Source: Nansenia antarctica (Eukaryota > Chordata > Actinopteri > Argentiniformes > Microstomatidae). Taken from it: 64,000 nucleotides of DNA. A program made the position numbers and the translations under genes. The DNA is taken from positions 88,537,957-88,601,956 of the forward strand of contig OZ022339.1 in the NCBI GenBank assembly GCA_963989245.1, in the 5' to 3' direction. The notes beneath the pieces are model-generated. The model ran no database searches and was not told the origin of the DNA. It saw only the letters and a list, made by a program, of their open reading frames with translations. How positions within the stretch are numbered: the stretch's first letter is position 1; every line of letters starts with the position of its first letter. This document shows, piece by piece, positions 1 through 10,024 of this stretch.

Positions 1-282
1 TTTTGGGGAAAACATCACTGCTCTCTGCAGCCAGTTGGACGTATGCAGGAGTTCCTTTCTTAGATTTGTGCTGCTCATCTGCTTGGTTATACAGGATAGG
101 ATACACCTATAGGGCATACAGTGGTGAATACAGTATGCAGTTAATAATAATAATAATAATTCATTATATTTATATAATGTTTTTCTGAGGCTCAAAGACG
201 CTGACAATATGGGAAAAACGGAAAACACAGAAACAACAAGCAACAGATTAAAATCAGCACATAGAACACAGAGTTAACGAAC

Positions 283-474
283 GGGGAGGGGGGTGGCAGG
301 GTTAGGGGAGATGGTTAGGGGTAGGGGAGGTTGTATGCATGTCCAGGGGGGGAGGGGGGGTGGCAGGGTTAGGGGAGATGGTTAGGGGTAGGGGAGGTTG
401 TATGCATGTCCAGGGGGGGAGGGGGGGTGGCGGGGTTAGGGGAGATGGTTAGGGGTAGGGGAGGTTGTATGCAT
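283..474. repeat. G-rich tandem repeat, about 66-bp unit, 3 copies
   Basis: Three head-to-tail copies of a unit containing GGTTAGGGGAGATGGTTAGG and ending in TTGTATGCATGTCC. One strand is very G-rich with GGGG runs, so G-quadruplex formation is possible. No gene is seen here. Confidence 0.85.
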
Positions 475-547
475 ACTGTATAATGTTAACCTCCTATGTT
501 AACCCTCTGGTATGTTACTACTCACAACTACAACTACCAAAACCTAC

Positions 548-749
548 CTGTTCTCCCATAATTTTCACCACGGCCTGATAGCTATTGGCTTCATTCAGAG
601 TTAGTTGTTTTGTTTCAGACACAGCTGTGTTGGAGGTTTGGTGCTGAAAGGACAGAACTAGACGTGCAGGTTTGGTCGCTCCCTGGAGCTGCACTGTCAC
701 AGTCTCCTCCACTCCCAGATGAACGATGTTTGGAGCAGTGATGAGACAT
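548..749 (-). CDS. Single exon of a complement C3/C4/C5-type (alpha-2-macroglobulin family) protein
   Basis: A 202-bp exon on the minus strand is bounded by an acceptor (CTACTCCACAG) and a donor (CAG|GTAGGTT). It reads LITAPNIVHLGVEETVTVQL near its start and stays open to the donor. The pattern of an I-(T/S)-A-P-x-x-x-x-x-G stretch followed by a short beta-rich MG1 segment is typical of the first exon after the signal peptide in complement C3, C4 and C5 and other A2M-family proteins. Exon 2 of those genes has about this size. The first base completes a split codon and the exon ends on a codon boundary. I do not find the signal-peptide exon to the right or the next MG-domain exon to the left, so this is either the edge of a gene extending left of the window or an orphan exon. 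C4-like versus C5/A2M-like cannot be decided from 67 codons. Confidence 0.6.
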
Positions 750-944
750 CTGTGGAGTAGTAATCGTACATGTACACAGATGCTGGTTGATCACTCACTA
801 AGATAAAAAAAAAAGTTCCAGAAGGAATGTCATGGGTTTACACAGTCTTAATTTGGTTGTGGAAATAGGAAATAAGACGGTTTGGATGATAGTGAGATAG
901 TAGGATGGACCAATGAATACAAGATGGCGAGTGGGTAGTATATA

Positions 945-1299
945 CAGGTGCAACACAAAAAAATTGAATATCGTGCAAAAGTTCATTTATTTCAGTAATT
1001 CAACTTAAAGGGTTAAACTTAGATATTATATAGACTCATTACATGCAAAGCGAGATATTTAAAGCCTTTATTTGTTATAAATGTGATGATTATGGCTTAC
1101 ATCTTATGAAAACCCCAAATTAAATATCTCAGAATATTACATGAAATCAATTAGAAAAGGGTGTTAAATACAGAAATGTCAGCCCTCTGAATATGTACAA
1201 TGCAATGAGTCTATATAATATTTAAGTTTAACCCTTTAAGTTTAATTACTGAAATGAATGGACTTTTGCACGATATTCAACTTTTTGGAGTTGCACCTG
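945..1299. mobile_element. Non-autonomous DNA transposon (MITE) with about 100-bp terminal inverted repeats and TA duplication
   Basis: The element starts CAGGTGCAAC and ends GTTGCACCTG. The inverted repeats extend about 100 bp (for example TTGAATATCGTGCAAAAGT on the left and its near-complement at 1262-1281). It is flanked by TA on both sides. The central 150 bp is AT-rich with no coding potential. The TA duplication suggests a Tc1/mariner-type mobiliser, which is an inference. Confidence 0.8.
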
Positions 1300-1302
1300 T
1301 AG

Positions 1303-1339
1303 ATGGATGGATGGATAGATAGATAGATAGATAGATAGC
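1303..1339. repeat. (GATG)n/(GATA)n microsatellite
   Basis: GATG units pass into a run of GATA units immediately after the MITE. The same GATG/GATA-like sequence continues on both sides of the MITE, so the MITE inserted into an older simple-repeat tract. Confidence 0.85.
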
Positions 1340-1957
1340 AGTATCGGTTTAGCAGAAGTGACTGGTGATAGGAAGAAAGGAGGATGGCTAGGTAGTTGAA
1401 GTTGAGATGGTAGGATGGACAGATGGATAAAAGATGGTTAGACTGAACAATTACTATGAGGTTAAAGTAAATGTGACACAGTCTGATCATTTGGTCCTCA
1501 TGTCGGGATCCGATGTAATGATCGGACTTTTCTTTCGAAAAGTGTGAATACATTTCTGCGTTGTTGAAAATCAATGACACGTCGCTAGTCAACTAACACG
1601 GCTTGTTTTGTGAGCCTGCTAACAATGTAAAGTAGTGTTATAGTTAACTAGGTAGCAGTGGGGATTACTCACCCAATCCATTGTGTTGCAGTATTTTGGC
1701 TTGACTAGCGAGTTTGTGTTGTGATTCTCAACAACGTTGAAACGTAGTTCCGTGTTTCAAAAGAAAAGTCAGAACATTTTGATGGTATTATATTTATATC
1801 AGTTTCACCATTTAGAAATTACACTACCTTTTTTATACTTAGTCCCCCTATTGCAAGATGCCATAATTAATGAGACAGATTCATATAATGTCCAAATTAA
1901 AATGTATGTCCAGTTTACTATTTGGTCAACAATCCTTTCCATTCAATAACTGCTGAA
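1340..1957. other. No gene recognised
   Basis: AT-rich sequence. Short open frames here show no family signature. A motif of the form CAACGTTGTTGAGAATC occurs near 1720-1740 (as its complement) and again near 45,310, so part of this stretch is a dispersed repeat. Confidence 0.4.
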
Positions 1958-2085
1958 GGCCGCGTTCGTAAATTCGCCCGAGCGCACAATGGGTTCAACG
2001 TCATAAAGGGACCAAGTAATTTGATTGGAAAAGAGGCAGTGACGTGGTCGCTCTGCACTCTTAGAGCGAATTTACAAACGCGGCC
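1958..2085. mobile_element. Short palindromic MITE (GGCCGCG termini)
   Basis: The left end GGCCGCGTTCGTAAATTCGC is repeated inverted at 2063-2085 with one mismatch. The whole 128 bp can fold back. No clear target duplication is visible, so the superfamily is not assigned. Confidence 0.65.
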
Positions 2086-2243
2086 AATGTCTGTGACATT
2101 GTGACATTGTGACATCTGTGGCGCTGTCATGCCAAATCGTGTGCACTGCCAAATCTTACCGGGCCATCAACGGCCCATCAAAATCTAATCGTTCGAACGT
2201 TTTCCCGTATTTCTAACCTATAATATAATATAATTTAACTGTC

Positions 2244-2513
2244 TACCATACCTGTCTCCCACACCTGTCTCCCATACCTGTCTCCCACACCTGTCTCACA
2301 TACCTGTCTCCCATACCTGTCTGCCATACCTGTCTCCCATACCTGTCTGCCATACCTGTCTCCCATACCTGTCTGCCATACCTGTCTGCCATACCTGTCT
2401 CCCATACCTGTGTCCCATACCTGTCTGCCATACCTGTCTCCCACACCTGTCTGCCACACCTGTTTCCCACACCTGTCTCCCACACCTGTCTCCCACACCT
2501 GTCTGTCATATCT
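2244..2513. repeat. 13-bp minisatellite, about 20 copies
   Basis: The unit CCTGTCTCCCACA and variants (CCATA, TGCCATA) are repeated head to tail. Because 13 is not a multiple of 3 and the unit lacks stops, several overlapping minus-strand frames stay open; these are not genes. Confidence 0.9.
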
Positions 2514-2680
2514 ATCCTCCTTGTTGTAGGCCCAGGTGTTTAATTGACTGTTCACCATGGGTAAGACACATGTTACACAACTGTACAAAATTACAGAAAT
2601 TATTTGTCAGTTTACTACGATGTTTGGTTTCACAGTGTGACGGCCCTCTGGCCTACTAACATTTGTTTGTCCAGCTAGGC

Positions 2681-2761
2681 TACCTGGTGGGTGGGCTACC
2701 TGGTGGGTGGGGCTACCTGGTGGGTGGGGCTACCTGGTGGGTGGGGCTACCTGGTGGGCGT
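2681..2761. repeat. 17-18-bp minisatellite, about 5 copies
   Basis: The unit GGCTACCTGGTGGGTGGG is repeated about five times. Confidence 0.85.
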
Positions 2762-2984
2762 TTTACAGAATTCTTCTAGCTGGAAAACAAAGACGAATTC
2801 AAGATAAGTAGATAAGTCAAAAGACACATTCAGTGTAACATGAATAACAGGTTTATATTCAACCTGATTTTGTTGTTTCTGAAAAATACAGCAAACTCTT
2901 CACATGTTGAAGTTGAGGTGATGAAAGAGGCTTTTAGGAGATTTATGAGCTGTCAGTTGAGAAAAGCATTCTGGGATAATTATG

Positions 2985-3560
2985 ATTTTTAGAAATCAAC
3001 TGAAAAATGAGCTTGTCTGGCATTTCTAATTGCTTTGTTGAAGATAGTGAAATCGGTGTTCTTTAAAAATGTCATAATGGACTTGCTTATTAGTTTTCCT
3101 CCATTGGCGCTCAGCTTTTTCTTTAAATTAATAACATCCCCAGTTCTCCATGGTGGTTTCTGTCTAGATGACATGTTGGTTTGTCTGGTTCAAAAGCATC
3201 AATGGTGGTCTTCAGCTTATTATTACAATTGTTGACTACATCATCACAAGAGGCAGGAAGGATCTGTGTATGATATGATAATATGACTTATTACATATGA
3301 CATCAGTCTGAGGTAAGATAACGTTTCTTAATAACCTGCTCAGTCACAAAACCAAACCCATACATCAACCCTTACACCATTAGCGGTAATTAGATCCAAA
3401 GTATGACCGGCCCATTAACCTTCTGAATAAGATCCATAATCCATACAGCTCAACACGTTGAAGAACTGTGGATTTATTGTCGGCCGCGTTATCGACACAT
3501 AGATTAAAATCACCTCTGACCCTTATGTTGTCATAACCGATACTGACAGTTGGGTGAAGT
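2985..3560 (-). mobile_element. Degraded LINE fragment: endonuclease end plus inter-domain linker
   Basis: On the minus strand, about 3550 to 3400 reads RGDFNLCVDNAADNKSTVLQ and, in the next frame, TLDLITANGVRVDV. These correspond to the GDFN and (H)TLDL(V/I) regions of the APE endonuclease of CR1/L2-group LINEs. At lower coordinates (3174-2989) the frame PPWRTGDVINLKKKLSANGG...FLKNTDFTIFNKAIRNARQ resembles the linker before the reverse transcriptase. Several frameshifts and an internal deletion show it is dead. It runs opposite to the LINE that starts at 3925. Confidence 0.65.
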
Positions 3561-3604
3561 CATCTAAAGAGACAGGATCTGTCTGTTGGGGGGGTCTGCT
3601 GTAT

Positions 3605-3917
3605 AATAATAACAATAACCTTTATTTGTATAGCGCTTTTCCTGCAAACGTTGCAGCTCAAAGTGCTCCAATCATTATATAATCATCATTTAATCATTTA
3701 GTCATTTAAAGTCACTCATATTAAAAAGATGGGTTTTTAGTCTTGACTTGAGCATAATGTGCTGAGGTTGCATCCCTAATGTAAACTGGCAGTGAGACAC
3801 AATCTGGAGCATAACATGAGAATGCAGCCTCACCAAATCTCTTCTTTTGTACATGTGGTACACAGAGAAAACCAGCGTCAGAAGACCTGAGAGCTCTATT
3901 GGCCTGATATGCTAGCA
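3605..3917 (-). mobile_element. LINE 3' end (last RT-ORF residues, 3' UTR, ATT-repeat tail)
   Basis: The minus strand reads FGEAAFSCYAPDCVSLP followed by ...KTKNPSF and a stop. This is the usual C-terminus of L2/Rex-group ORF2 (an AFS-x-x-AP-x-x-W-x-SLP type motif followed by FK-x-x-LKTHLF). It is followed by a 3' UTR ending in TTTGTATAGCGC-type sequence and (ATT)n. It is 5'-truncated and separate from the endonuclease fragment at 2985-3560, because the order along the minus strand is reversed. Confidence 0.6.
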
Positions 3918-3924
3918 AAAAAAA

Positions 3925-5073
3925 CCCAGGGCTGCGTGCTAAGCCCCATCCTCTACAACCTCTACACCCACGACTTCACCCCCGTCCACCCCAGCAACTA
4001 CATCGTAAAGTTTGCAGACGACACCACCGTGGTGGGATGTATCTCGGGGGGGGACGAGGCGGCGTACAGGGATGAGGTAGAGCAACTGAGCAAGCTGTGC
4101 AAGGTTAACAACCTGCTGCTAAACAAGTCAAAGACCCAGGAATTCATCGTAGACTTCAGGAGGAAAAAGTCCGAGATCCAGCCCCTGCTCATCGACGGAG
4201 AGAGCGTGGAGAGAGTCTCAACCCTCCGATTCCTGGGACACAACATGCGGGATGACCTGGCCTGGAAGGACAACACTAAAGGCACCATCAAGAGGGCACA
4301 ACAGCGGCTATACACCCTGAGATGCCTCAGGAAACAACACAACAAGCAGGAGATACTGGTGGCCTTCTACCACGGCGCAGTGGAGAGCATCCTCACCTTC
4401 GGCATCTCCAACTGGTTCCACAGCTGCACAACAGCGGAGAGAAACGAGCTACAGAGAGTCGTGAGAACAGCACAGAAGATCACCGGCGCCCCCTCCCCTC
4501 TCTGGAGGAGCTGTACAACACACGCTGTCTCAGGAGGGCCTCCAAGATCTCCAAGGACCCGACCCACCCTGGGCACGTACACTTTGTCAAGCTGCCCTCG
4601 AACAGGAGGTACAGGACCCCGGCCGCTAAGACAAACAGACTGAAGGACTGCTTCTACCACAGGGCCGTCAAGGCCCTGAACACAGAAAAGGCCTAAGTTC
4701 TGGGCCCAGGACAGTCCGGACGGATTGTATGGCAGCTAGTGCTGAGGCACAAACATGTACATTTTCAAGCCTGCAAACTGTGACACTTTAAAATAATGTG
4801 AAAAAATACTCTTTGTGCAATATGACAACCCTAGTTGACTATCTGTGCAGTATAGTACAGTGGATTGTTTGTGTACATAGCCTTTATTGATGTAAACCAG
4901 CTCCTTACCTTCTTGTGATTTTATGCATCTATGCTTTTTCTAAAATGTGTTTTCTTTTTCCTTTCCTAACACCAGGGGAGCCACCCCTCCTAAATTTCGT
5001 TGTTTGGTACCTGTACTGTAGCAATGACAAATAAAGTCCATTCCATTCCATTCCATTCCATTCCATTCCATTC
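3925..5073 (+). mobile_element. 5'-truncated CR1/Rex-like LINE copy with (ATTCC)n tail
   Basis: The copy begins inside the reverse transcriptase (QGCVLSPILYNLYTHDF, then the catalytic FADDTTVVG) and runs through the thumb and C-terminal region to a 3' UTR ending GACAAATAAAGTCC and seven or so ATTCC units. It is the same family as the longer copy at 34,435-39,700. Near 4496 a C-run is one base shorter than in that copy, shifting the frame, so the ORF continues in another frame to a stop at about 4696. This is a dead, 5'-truncated retrocopy of normal type. Confidence 0.9.
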
Positions 5074-5095
5074 CAAAAGGTCTTTCAGATATACA

Positions 5096-5150
<55 letters not shown>
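5096..5150. repeat. (TA)n microsatellite
   Basis: About 27 TA dinucleotides directly downstream of the LINE tail. Confidence 0.95.
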
Positions 5151-5153
<3 letters not shown>

Positions 5154-5977
5154 TGCTGTGTTATATTGTTATAACAAGTACAGGGGTTTGGGATTTTAAC
5201 AGTATATCATGATGTTCAAAGGTACAAATATCACCAATAGGGATATTTCTACAGTTTAGGGCGTCAGCAAATATAGAGGCAAGTCTGTCCCACCACCTTT
5301 ACTACAAACTACAGCATGGAGGGACTCTCTGTAAGAACAGCAGCTCTGCCACTATCTAACCACCCAGTCAGATGTTCTGTTCAGATATGAGTTCGTTAAT
5401 AACAAAAGTGTTAGTTCTCAGTGATCAAACAGTGAGAAGTGCCATATCCACCCCCCCCCCCCATCCAGTCTTTATTAGTGCAGGACGAGACGTGGGACAT
5501 TTTCACAGGTTGCCTGTTGTTGAGAATGTTAACTGGGGTGAAAGTAGACTGGAAACAGACTGTCTGGCTGGCAGGGTTCAGGGGGGGGATGTGTCTAGTA
5601 GACCAGGCTGTAACAGACTGGAGGAACCATACAAGGTAACTGATTTAATTGACTTTGTTCTACTGGCATGGGTGATGTGATTACCATGCGGGGGGGCATG
5701 GTCATTCTCAGTGGACTATGACAGTGTGTAGGATGACAAAGCCCATGTCTGCAGAGAGGAAGTCTGCGCCAGTGAGGTTGGGATGGAGTTCATCTCTTAG
5801 GCCGTGTTCACACTAGACTTCTTTTTTTAGAAAAAGGCGCAGGCTTCGCCGCCTTTTTCCCAGAATGCATTTCGCACCGGCTAGCAGCGGGCAATTTAAA
5901 TCGTCCATTTTAAACCTCTCTTAAGCCTCTTTAGTCTACAGGTCTTAGGTAGTCTAGAGGTCTTAGGTAGTCTAGAG
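5151..5977. other. No gene recognised
   Basis: Contains a C13 run at about 5450 and a piece at about 5803-5870 beginning GGCCGTGTTCACACTAGAC, typical of a small fish DNA-transposon end. Two near-identical GGTCTTAGGTAGTCTAGAG units lie just before the hAT end at 5978. No coding signature was found. Confidence 0.4.
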
Positions 5978-7076
5978 CAGCGTTTCTCAACCTTTTTTCA
6001 GTCACGGCTCCCTTCAAAAGTTCATAAAATCTCAAGGCACCCCAGTCTGAAATATAGCTATTCAAAAATTACACTGCATCATTCAGACGGCCCCATATAG
6101 CGTGCGCGCACACACACACACACACAACGGCTATTGAGAGAGAGGGGAGGGAGTGTGACTCACCATCAATGGGAGACCTGCGCCTGGGAAGACGCACACA
6201 ACCGTCCTATTCTGGCAGGGATGGATGAGAGGCAGACACGGAGCTCCTGGTCCACAGCCCTCAGTCGCTCCCTGTACTTGTTTTTGATGTACGTCAGGCT
6301 TGAAAAGCTCAGTTTGCACAAATACGTTGTGGAGAAGGGTAGAAGAATAGCAACGGCGCTACTTGAAGCTAGTGGGTACTCGTTTTCCACTGATACCCAA
6401 AACCTGTCCAAATCCATGTCCTGAAATGTAATTTTCAATGTGCGATCTTCCCTGATCTCTGCCAGTTGCTCCTGTGTTGGCAGTGACAATTCACTTGAGC
6501 TCTTGAGTGCACTTGAACTCCAAGGATCACGGACCCAGTCAAACTCTGCATAACACTCAGATGGAAAATAGTGCCTAAATCGCTCATCAAGAGTTTTCAG
6601 ATGCTGAGTGATGAGGTCAGAAAGTGTACTGCTGTTTGACCCCTGGCTGCGTTTAGATGGGGAAGGAAAAATGTTCTGCTCACCGTGCAAAATGCACACT
6701 ACACAAGGGAAACATATCAAGCCTGCCCTGTTCCACAAAGGAACGCCAGAGTGTGAGCTTAGATCTGAAGCCACGCAGTTTGTCAGACGAGGTGAGAAGG
6801 TTTTCTTCTTTGCCTTGCATTTTAATGTTCAGCTCATTGAGATGCTTAAAGATATCGGCCAAGTACGCAAGTTTTGCGCACCATCGCTCATCTGCGAGCA
6901 GCTCCGCATGTGCATATTTCTCTCCTATCAGGAAGGTTTTCAGTTCTTCTTTTAACTCATACAGTCGGCCCAACACCTTCCCACGCGAAAGCCAGCGGAC
7001 GGCTGTGTGTAGTAGCAAGCTATGATGCTCTGCTCCCATTTCCTCGCATAGGATCGAAAACAGACGGCTCTTTAAG
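5978..7076 (-). mobile_element. hAT-superfamily element, 3' part, with broken transposase (ZBED5-like family)
   Basis: The left end reads CAGCGTTTCTCAACCTTTTT, a classic hAT terminal sequence. On the minus strand two overlapping frames encode a transposase C-terminus. One (from beyond 7039 to about 6690) reads SRLFSILCEEMGAEH then LLLHTAVRWLSRGKVLGRL, the conserved hAT W-L-S-R-G block. The second (about 6774-6166) carries the dimerisation region FWVSVENEYPLASSSAVAIL...LPFSTTYLCKLSFSSL. The frame changes once near 6690-6770. The 5' half of the element is absent because the right border is a direct junction with TRIM coding sequence at about 7076. No right-hand terminal repeat exists, so this is an inactive, truncated copy. 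Confidence 0.8.
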
Positions 7077-7337
7077 GGCTGGTGGGATCAGGATGATCAC
7101 AAAGGGGTCTACAGCTGCCCCATGTGTAAGGAAAGCTTTATCCCAAGGCCTGTTCTGAGGAGAAACACTCTGCTGGCTGAATTAGTGGAGAAACTGAAGA
7201 AGACAGGACTCCAAGAGCAAAAAAGCATTGTTTGTCCTCAAAAGCAGCTGGGGATGAGTCAGCAGAAAGTCCAGCAGAGAGTCCAGGAGAGAGAGAAGGA
7301 GCTGAAGGAGATCCAACAGGCTGTGGAGTCTCTCACA
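7077..7337 (+). CDS. finTRIM exon: RING C-terminus fused to coiled coil
   Basis: It reads GWWDQDDHKGVYSCPMCKES (the last C-x2-C pair of the RING), then LRRNTLLAELVEKLKKTGLQ, then directly QQKVQQRVQEREKELKEIQQ. In intact relatives two B-boxes lie between these parts. The donor is ACA|GTGAGT and the exon ends in phase 0. Confidence 0.8.
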
Positions 7338-7402
7338 GTGAGTATTGACCAGAAGAGATGCACCATTTCACTGCTCTCCTCCAGTCAGCCACTCTCAAAT
7401 CC

Positions 7403-7458
<56 letters not shown>

Positions 7459-8785
7459 CCGAGGTGAGATACTAAACATCACTCCTCAAGTTCAAATACT
7501 CCAACCTACGCTGTCATATTTCGCTAGCGTAGCTGGTTAACAGCAGGTAGAGATGGTGTTAGGGATTTGTATTAAAATAACTAGAAGTGATAACATCAAG
7601 TACTGTGTGTTCATTTTAATAATATGTGACTGAGGTCAGTTGAAGTCTCACAGAACCATAAAAGAGAGGTTCTGCTTTTGAGCGACATGGGGGGAAGGGG
7701 CTCCTGACTGGGAGAAAGTGTTGTGGTTCAAACCGCCTGTAGATTGCTTATTTTTACCTATGTACTAACAACCATTTTGTATCTGCTGTTATGATACTCT
7801 ATTTTCCTATACTCATTTTATACTATCATAACTAATGATTAATGATAAGTATATTCTTCTATACTGTATTTGAACTTGTTAATCGAATCCCAAGTCATGG
7901 GAGTCTGTGGGCCTGGCAACAGTGATGTTTACACAAGCGATCCTGATAAGGACATAGGACCTACAGACCTGGTCAGGAGGGAATGTGTTTGAAGATTAAA
8001 TAACTGGCCAATTAGTGCTTTAGAACGCACGTAGAATACACCCAAAATAACTATCAAAATATCTGTGCATCCTAAAAACATAACTGTGTGCATATGCTTA
8101 CTGGTTCCTTAAAAAACATTAGAATGTGTGTGTATCTAACGTCGCGCAAGACTAGGCTGCTCAGGATACCGTTGCCGACAGAGTGTCCGAACACTCTCAC
8201 CATGACAACACTCTCACCATGACAAACGACCGGGGGGTCAGAAGAAGAAGATAACACACTCGCACGGACACCGAAAGAAGTCGAAAGCCACATACCGATA
8301 TAAAACAGACGCTTACCATAAAACCTACCAGAGGGACAGCCCATCCCTAAATGTTAAGGAAAATGTATAAAGACTATGCACCAAGGCGAAACGGGGCTCT
8401 TGTCCGGTGAAGCTTCTGCAGTTAACCAGCTGATCCTGGCCTGCGGAGGTGAAGCTAGATAAGACCCCTTTCCATGGAATGAAATGCTATTGTTTGCTGA
8501 TGCTATTGTTTGCTGATGTGCTCGAATAAATATTCTCTTAAAGAACAGTTCAGTAGTGGTGCCGAATATTTGATTGGATCATTTTATCTTAGAAGTTATA
8601 TCAAGGACGTCTCGTTGAGATTAAACGAACTCGCTTGTAAGTGACGACTCAATTAAATAAATTCTGGAGAAGTTGATCGCCTTACAATGGACACATGTGT
8701 TGGCAGGTCAGGTCAGAAGTTTGAAACTTGGTCGGAGGAACTTGAATTGCGGGCTACAGTTTGCAACAACTTGACACCTGTGTTC

Positions 8786-8816
<31 letters not shown>

Positions 8817-8826
8817 ATCCTAACAG
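7338..8826. other. TRIM intron, about 1.5 kb, without further genes
   Basis: Contains (GT)n at about 7405-7457 and 8788-8817. Between about 8040 and 8660 there is non-repetitive sequence with an AATAAA at about 8525; it could be an old LTR or transposon, but I see no diagnostic ends. Confidence 0.45.
7405..7457. repeat. (GT)n microsatellite
   Basis: About 26 GT units; open frames across it are spurious. Confidence 0.95.
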
Positions 8827-9060
8827 CGCTCTGCACAGGCAGCAGAGGAGGACAGTGAGAGGATCTTTACTGAGCTGATCTGCTCCATTGAGAGAAGGCG
8901 TTCTGGGGTGAAGGAGCTGATCAGAGCCCAGCAGGAGGCAGCAGTGAGTCAGGCTAAAGGACTCCTGGAGCGACTGGAGCAGGAGATCGCTGAGCTGAGG
9001 AGGAGAGACGCTGAGCTGGGGCAGCTTTCACACACAGACGATCACATCCATTTCCTTCAG
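8827..9060 (+). CDS. finTRIM exon: coiled coil (234 bp)
   Basis: Acceptor CCTAACAG and donor CAG|GTAACT. It encodes RSAQAAEEDSERIFTELICS ... LLERLEQEIAELRRRDAELG ... DDHIHFLQ, the standard heptad-rich exon of this family. Phase 0 at both ends. Confidence 0.92.
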
Positions 9061-9146
9061 GTAACTATGGTAACCAGGTAACTATGCTGACCCTCCATCT
9101 GGAATACTGAAAGGAGCTTCCTGTTTAGTTATTCCTTCACCAGGAA

Positions 9147-9150
<4 letters not shown>

Positions 9151-9230
<80 letters not shown>
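9151..9230. repeat. (CT)n microsatellite
   Basis: About 40 CT units ending directly at the acceptor CCAG of the next TRIM exon, so the polypyrimidine tract is itself the microsatellite. Confidence 0.95.
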
Positions 9231-9232
<2 letters not shown>

Positions 9233-9233
9233 G

Positions 9234-9393
9234 AGTTACCAGTCTCTCTCCAGTCCCAGTGTATCTTCAGACTTACCCAGCATCATTGTGGGTCCTCTTC
9301 AGTACTTTGGAGATGTGACTCAGGCTGTGTCTAAGCTGAAAGAGAAACTAGAGGACATCTTTAAGGGGGAGTGGTCCAAGATCTCAACTACAG
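9234..9393 (+). CDS. finTRIM exon: coiled-coil to linker (160 bp)
   Basis: Reads SYQSLSSPSVSSDLPSIIVG ... VSKLKEKLEDIFKGEWSKIS, the usual region after the FLQ boundary. Donor CAG|GTGAGC; one base of the next codon remains. Confidence 0.9.
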
Positions 9394-9591
9394 GTGAGCT
9401 AGAACTCTACCTCTAGCCCCTTTATATAGTCAACTTCAGACCAAGGTCCTATAATCATCCCTTTGCTCTAGTCCCTTTAACTTAAGACCAAGGTCCTAAT
9501 CATCACTTTGTGTACAGTACATGTGTGTGTACCGTAATATGACATGATGTGAATGTTTTCTCTCTCTGTGAATGTGTTTGTGTGTCTGTAG

Positions 9592-9651
9592 TGAATGCAG
9601 TGGATGTTTTACTGCCTCCAGAGCCCCAGACCAGAGCCCAGTTTTTACAAT
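9592..9651 (+). CDS. finTRIM 60-bp exon before B30.2
   Basis: Reads VNAVDVLLPPEPQTRAQFLQ, the short exon that precedes the PRY domain in this family. Acceptor TCTGTAG, donor T|GTGAGT. Confidence 0.9.
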
Positions 9652-9822
9652 GTGAGTCTCTTTATCCTGAAGTAGCTAACAGTCTCTCTCCACTGATACT
9701 CTCCACAAACCCTGAGATATAATTAGAGAGATCTAGGAGAGGGAGAGACTCATCAGAAACAGGCTCGATATCTGACTCCTCTTTATTTCTCTGATTTGGT
9801 CTCTGCTTTGCTTTTCTCCCAG

Positions 9823-9927
9823 ATTCCTGTCAGCTCACACTGGACCCTGACACTGCGTACAGCTACCTCTCTCTGTCTGAGGGGAACAGGAAGGTGACAT
9901 GTATGAAACAGACCCAGCGATATCCTA
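9823..9927 (+). CDS. finTRIM B30.2 exon, left part (PRY)
   Basis: Reads YSCQLTLDPDTAYSYLSLSE then NRKVTCMKQTQRYP. It carries the conserved LTLDP-type box. It is cut after TATCCTA by the element starting CACTG at 9928. Confidence 0.9.
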
Positions 9928-10024
9928 CACTGTAAAAAATTGCTGTAAATTTACAGCGGAATCTCACTGTAATTAACCGTTTCTTCACCTTACAGTAAAA
10001 TACAGTGGAAAGCTATGCATTGTG

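Noticed and set aside
2235..2588. Long overlapping minus-strand frames (RQVWETGMGDRYG-type repeats)
   Set aside because: They are translations of a 13-bp minisatellite open in several frames; no start context, splice sites or family.
7358..7540. CVCVCV-repeat frames across (GT)n tracts here and at 8687, 15728 and 21102-21430
   Set aside because: Microsatellite translations only.
8040..8660. Possible solo LTR in the TRIM intron
   Set aside because: AATAAA and promoter-like GC content are suggestive, but no TG...CA ends or duplication could be found.
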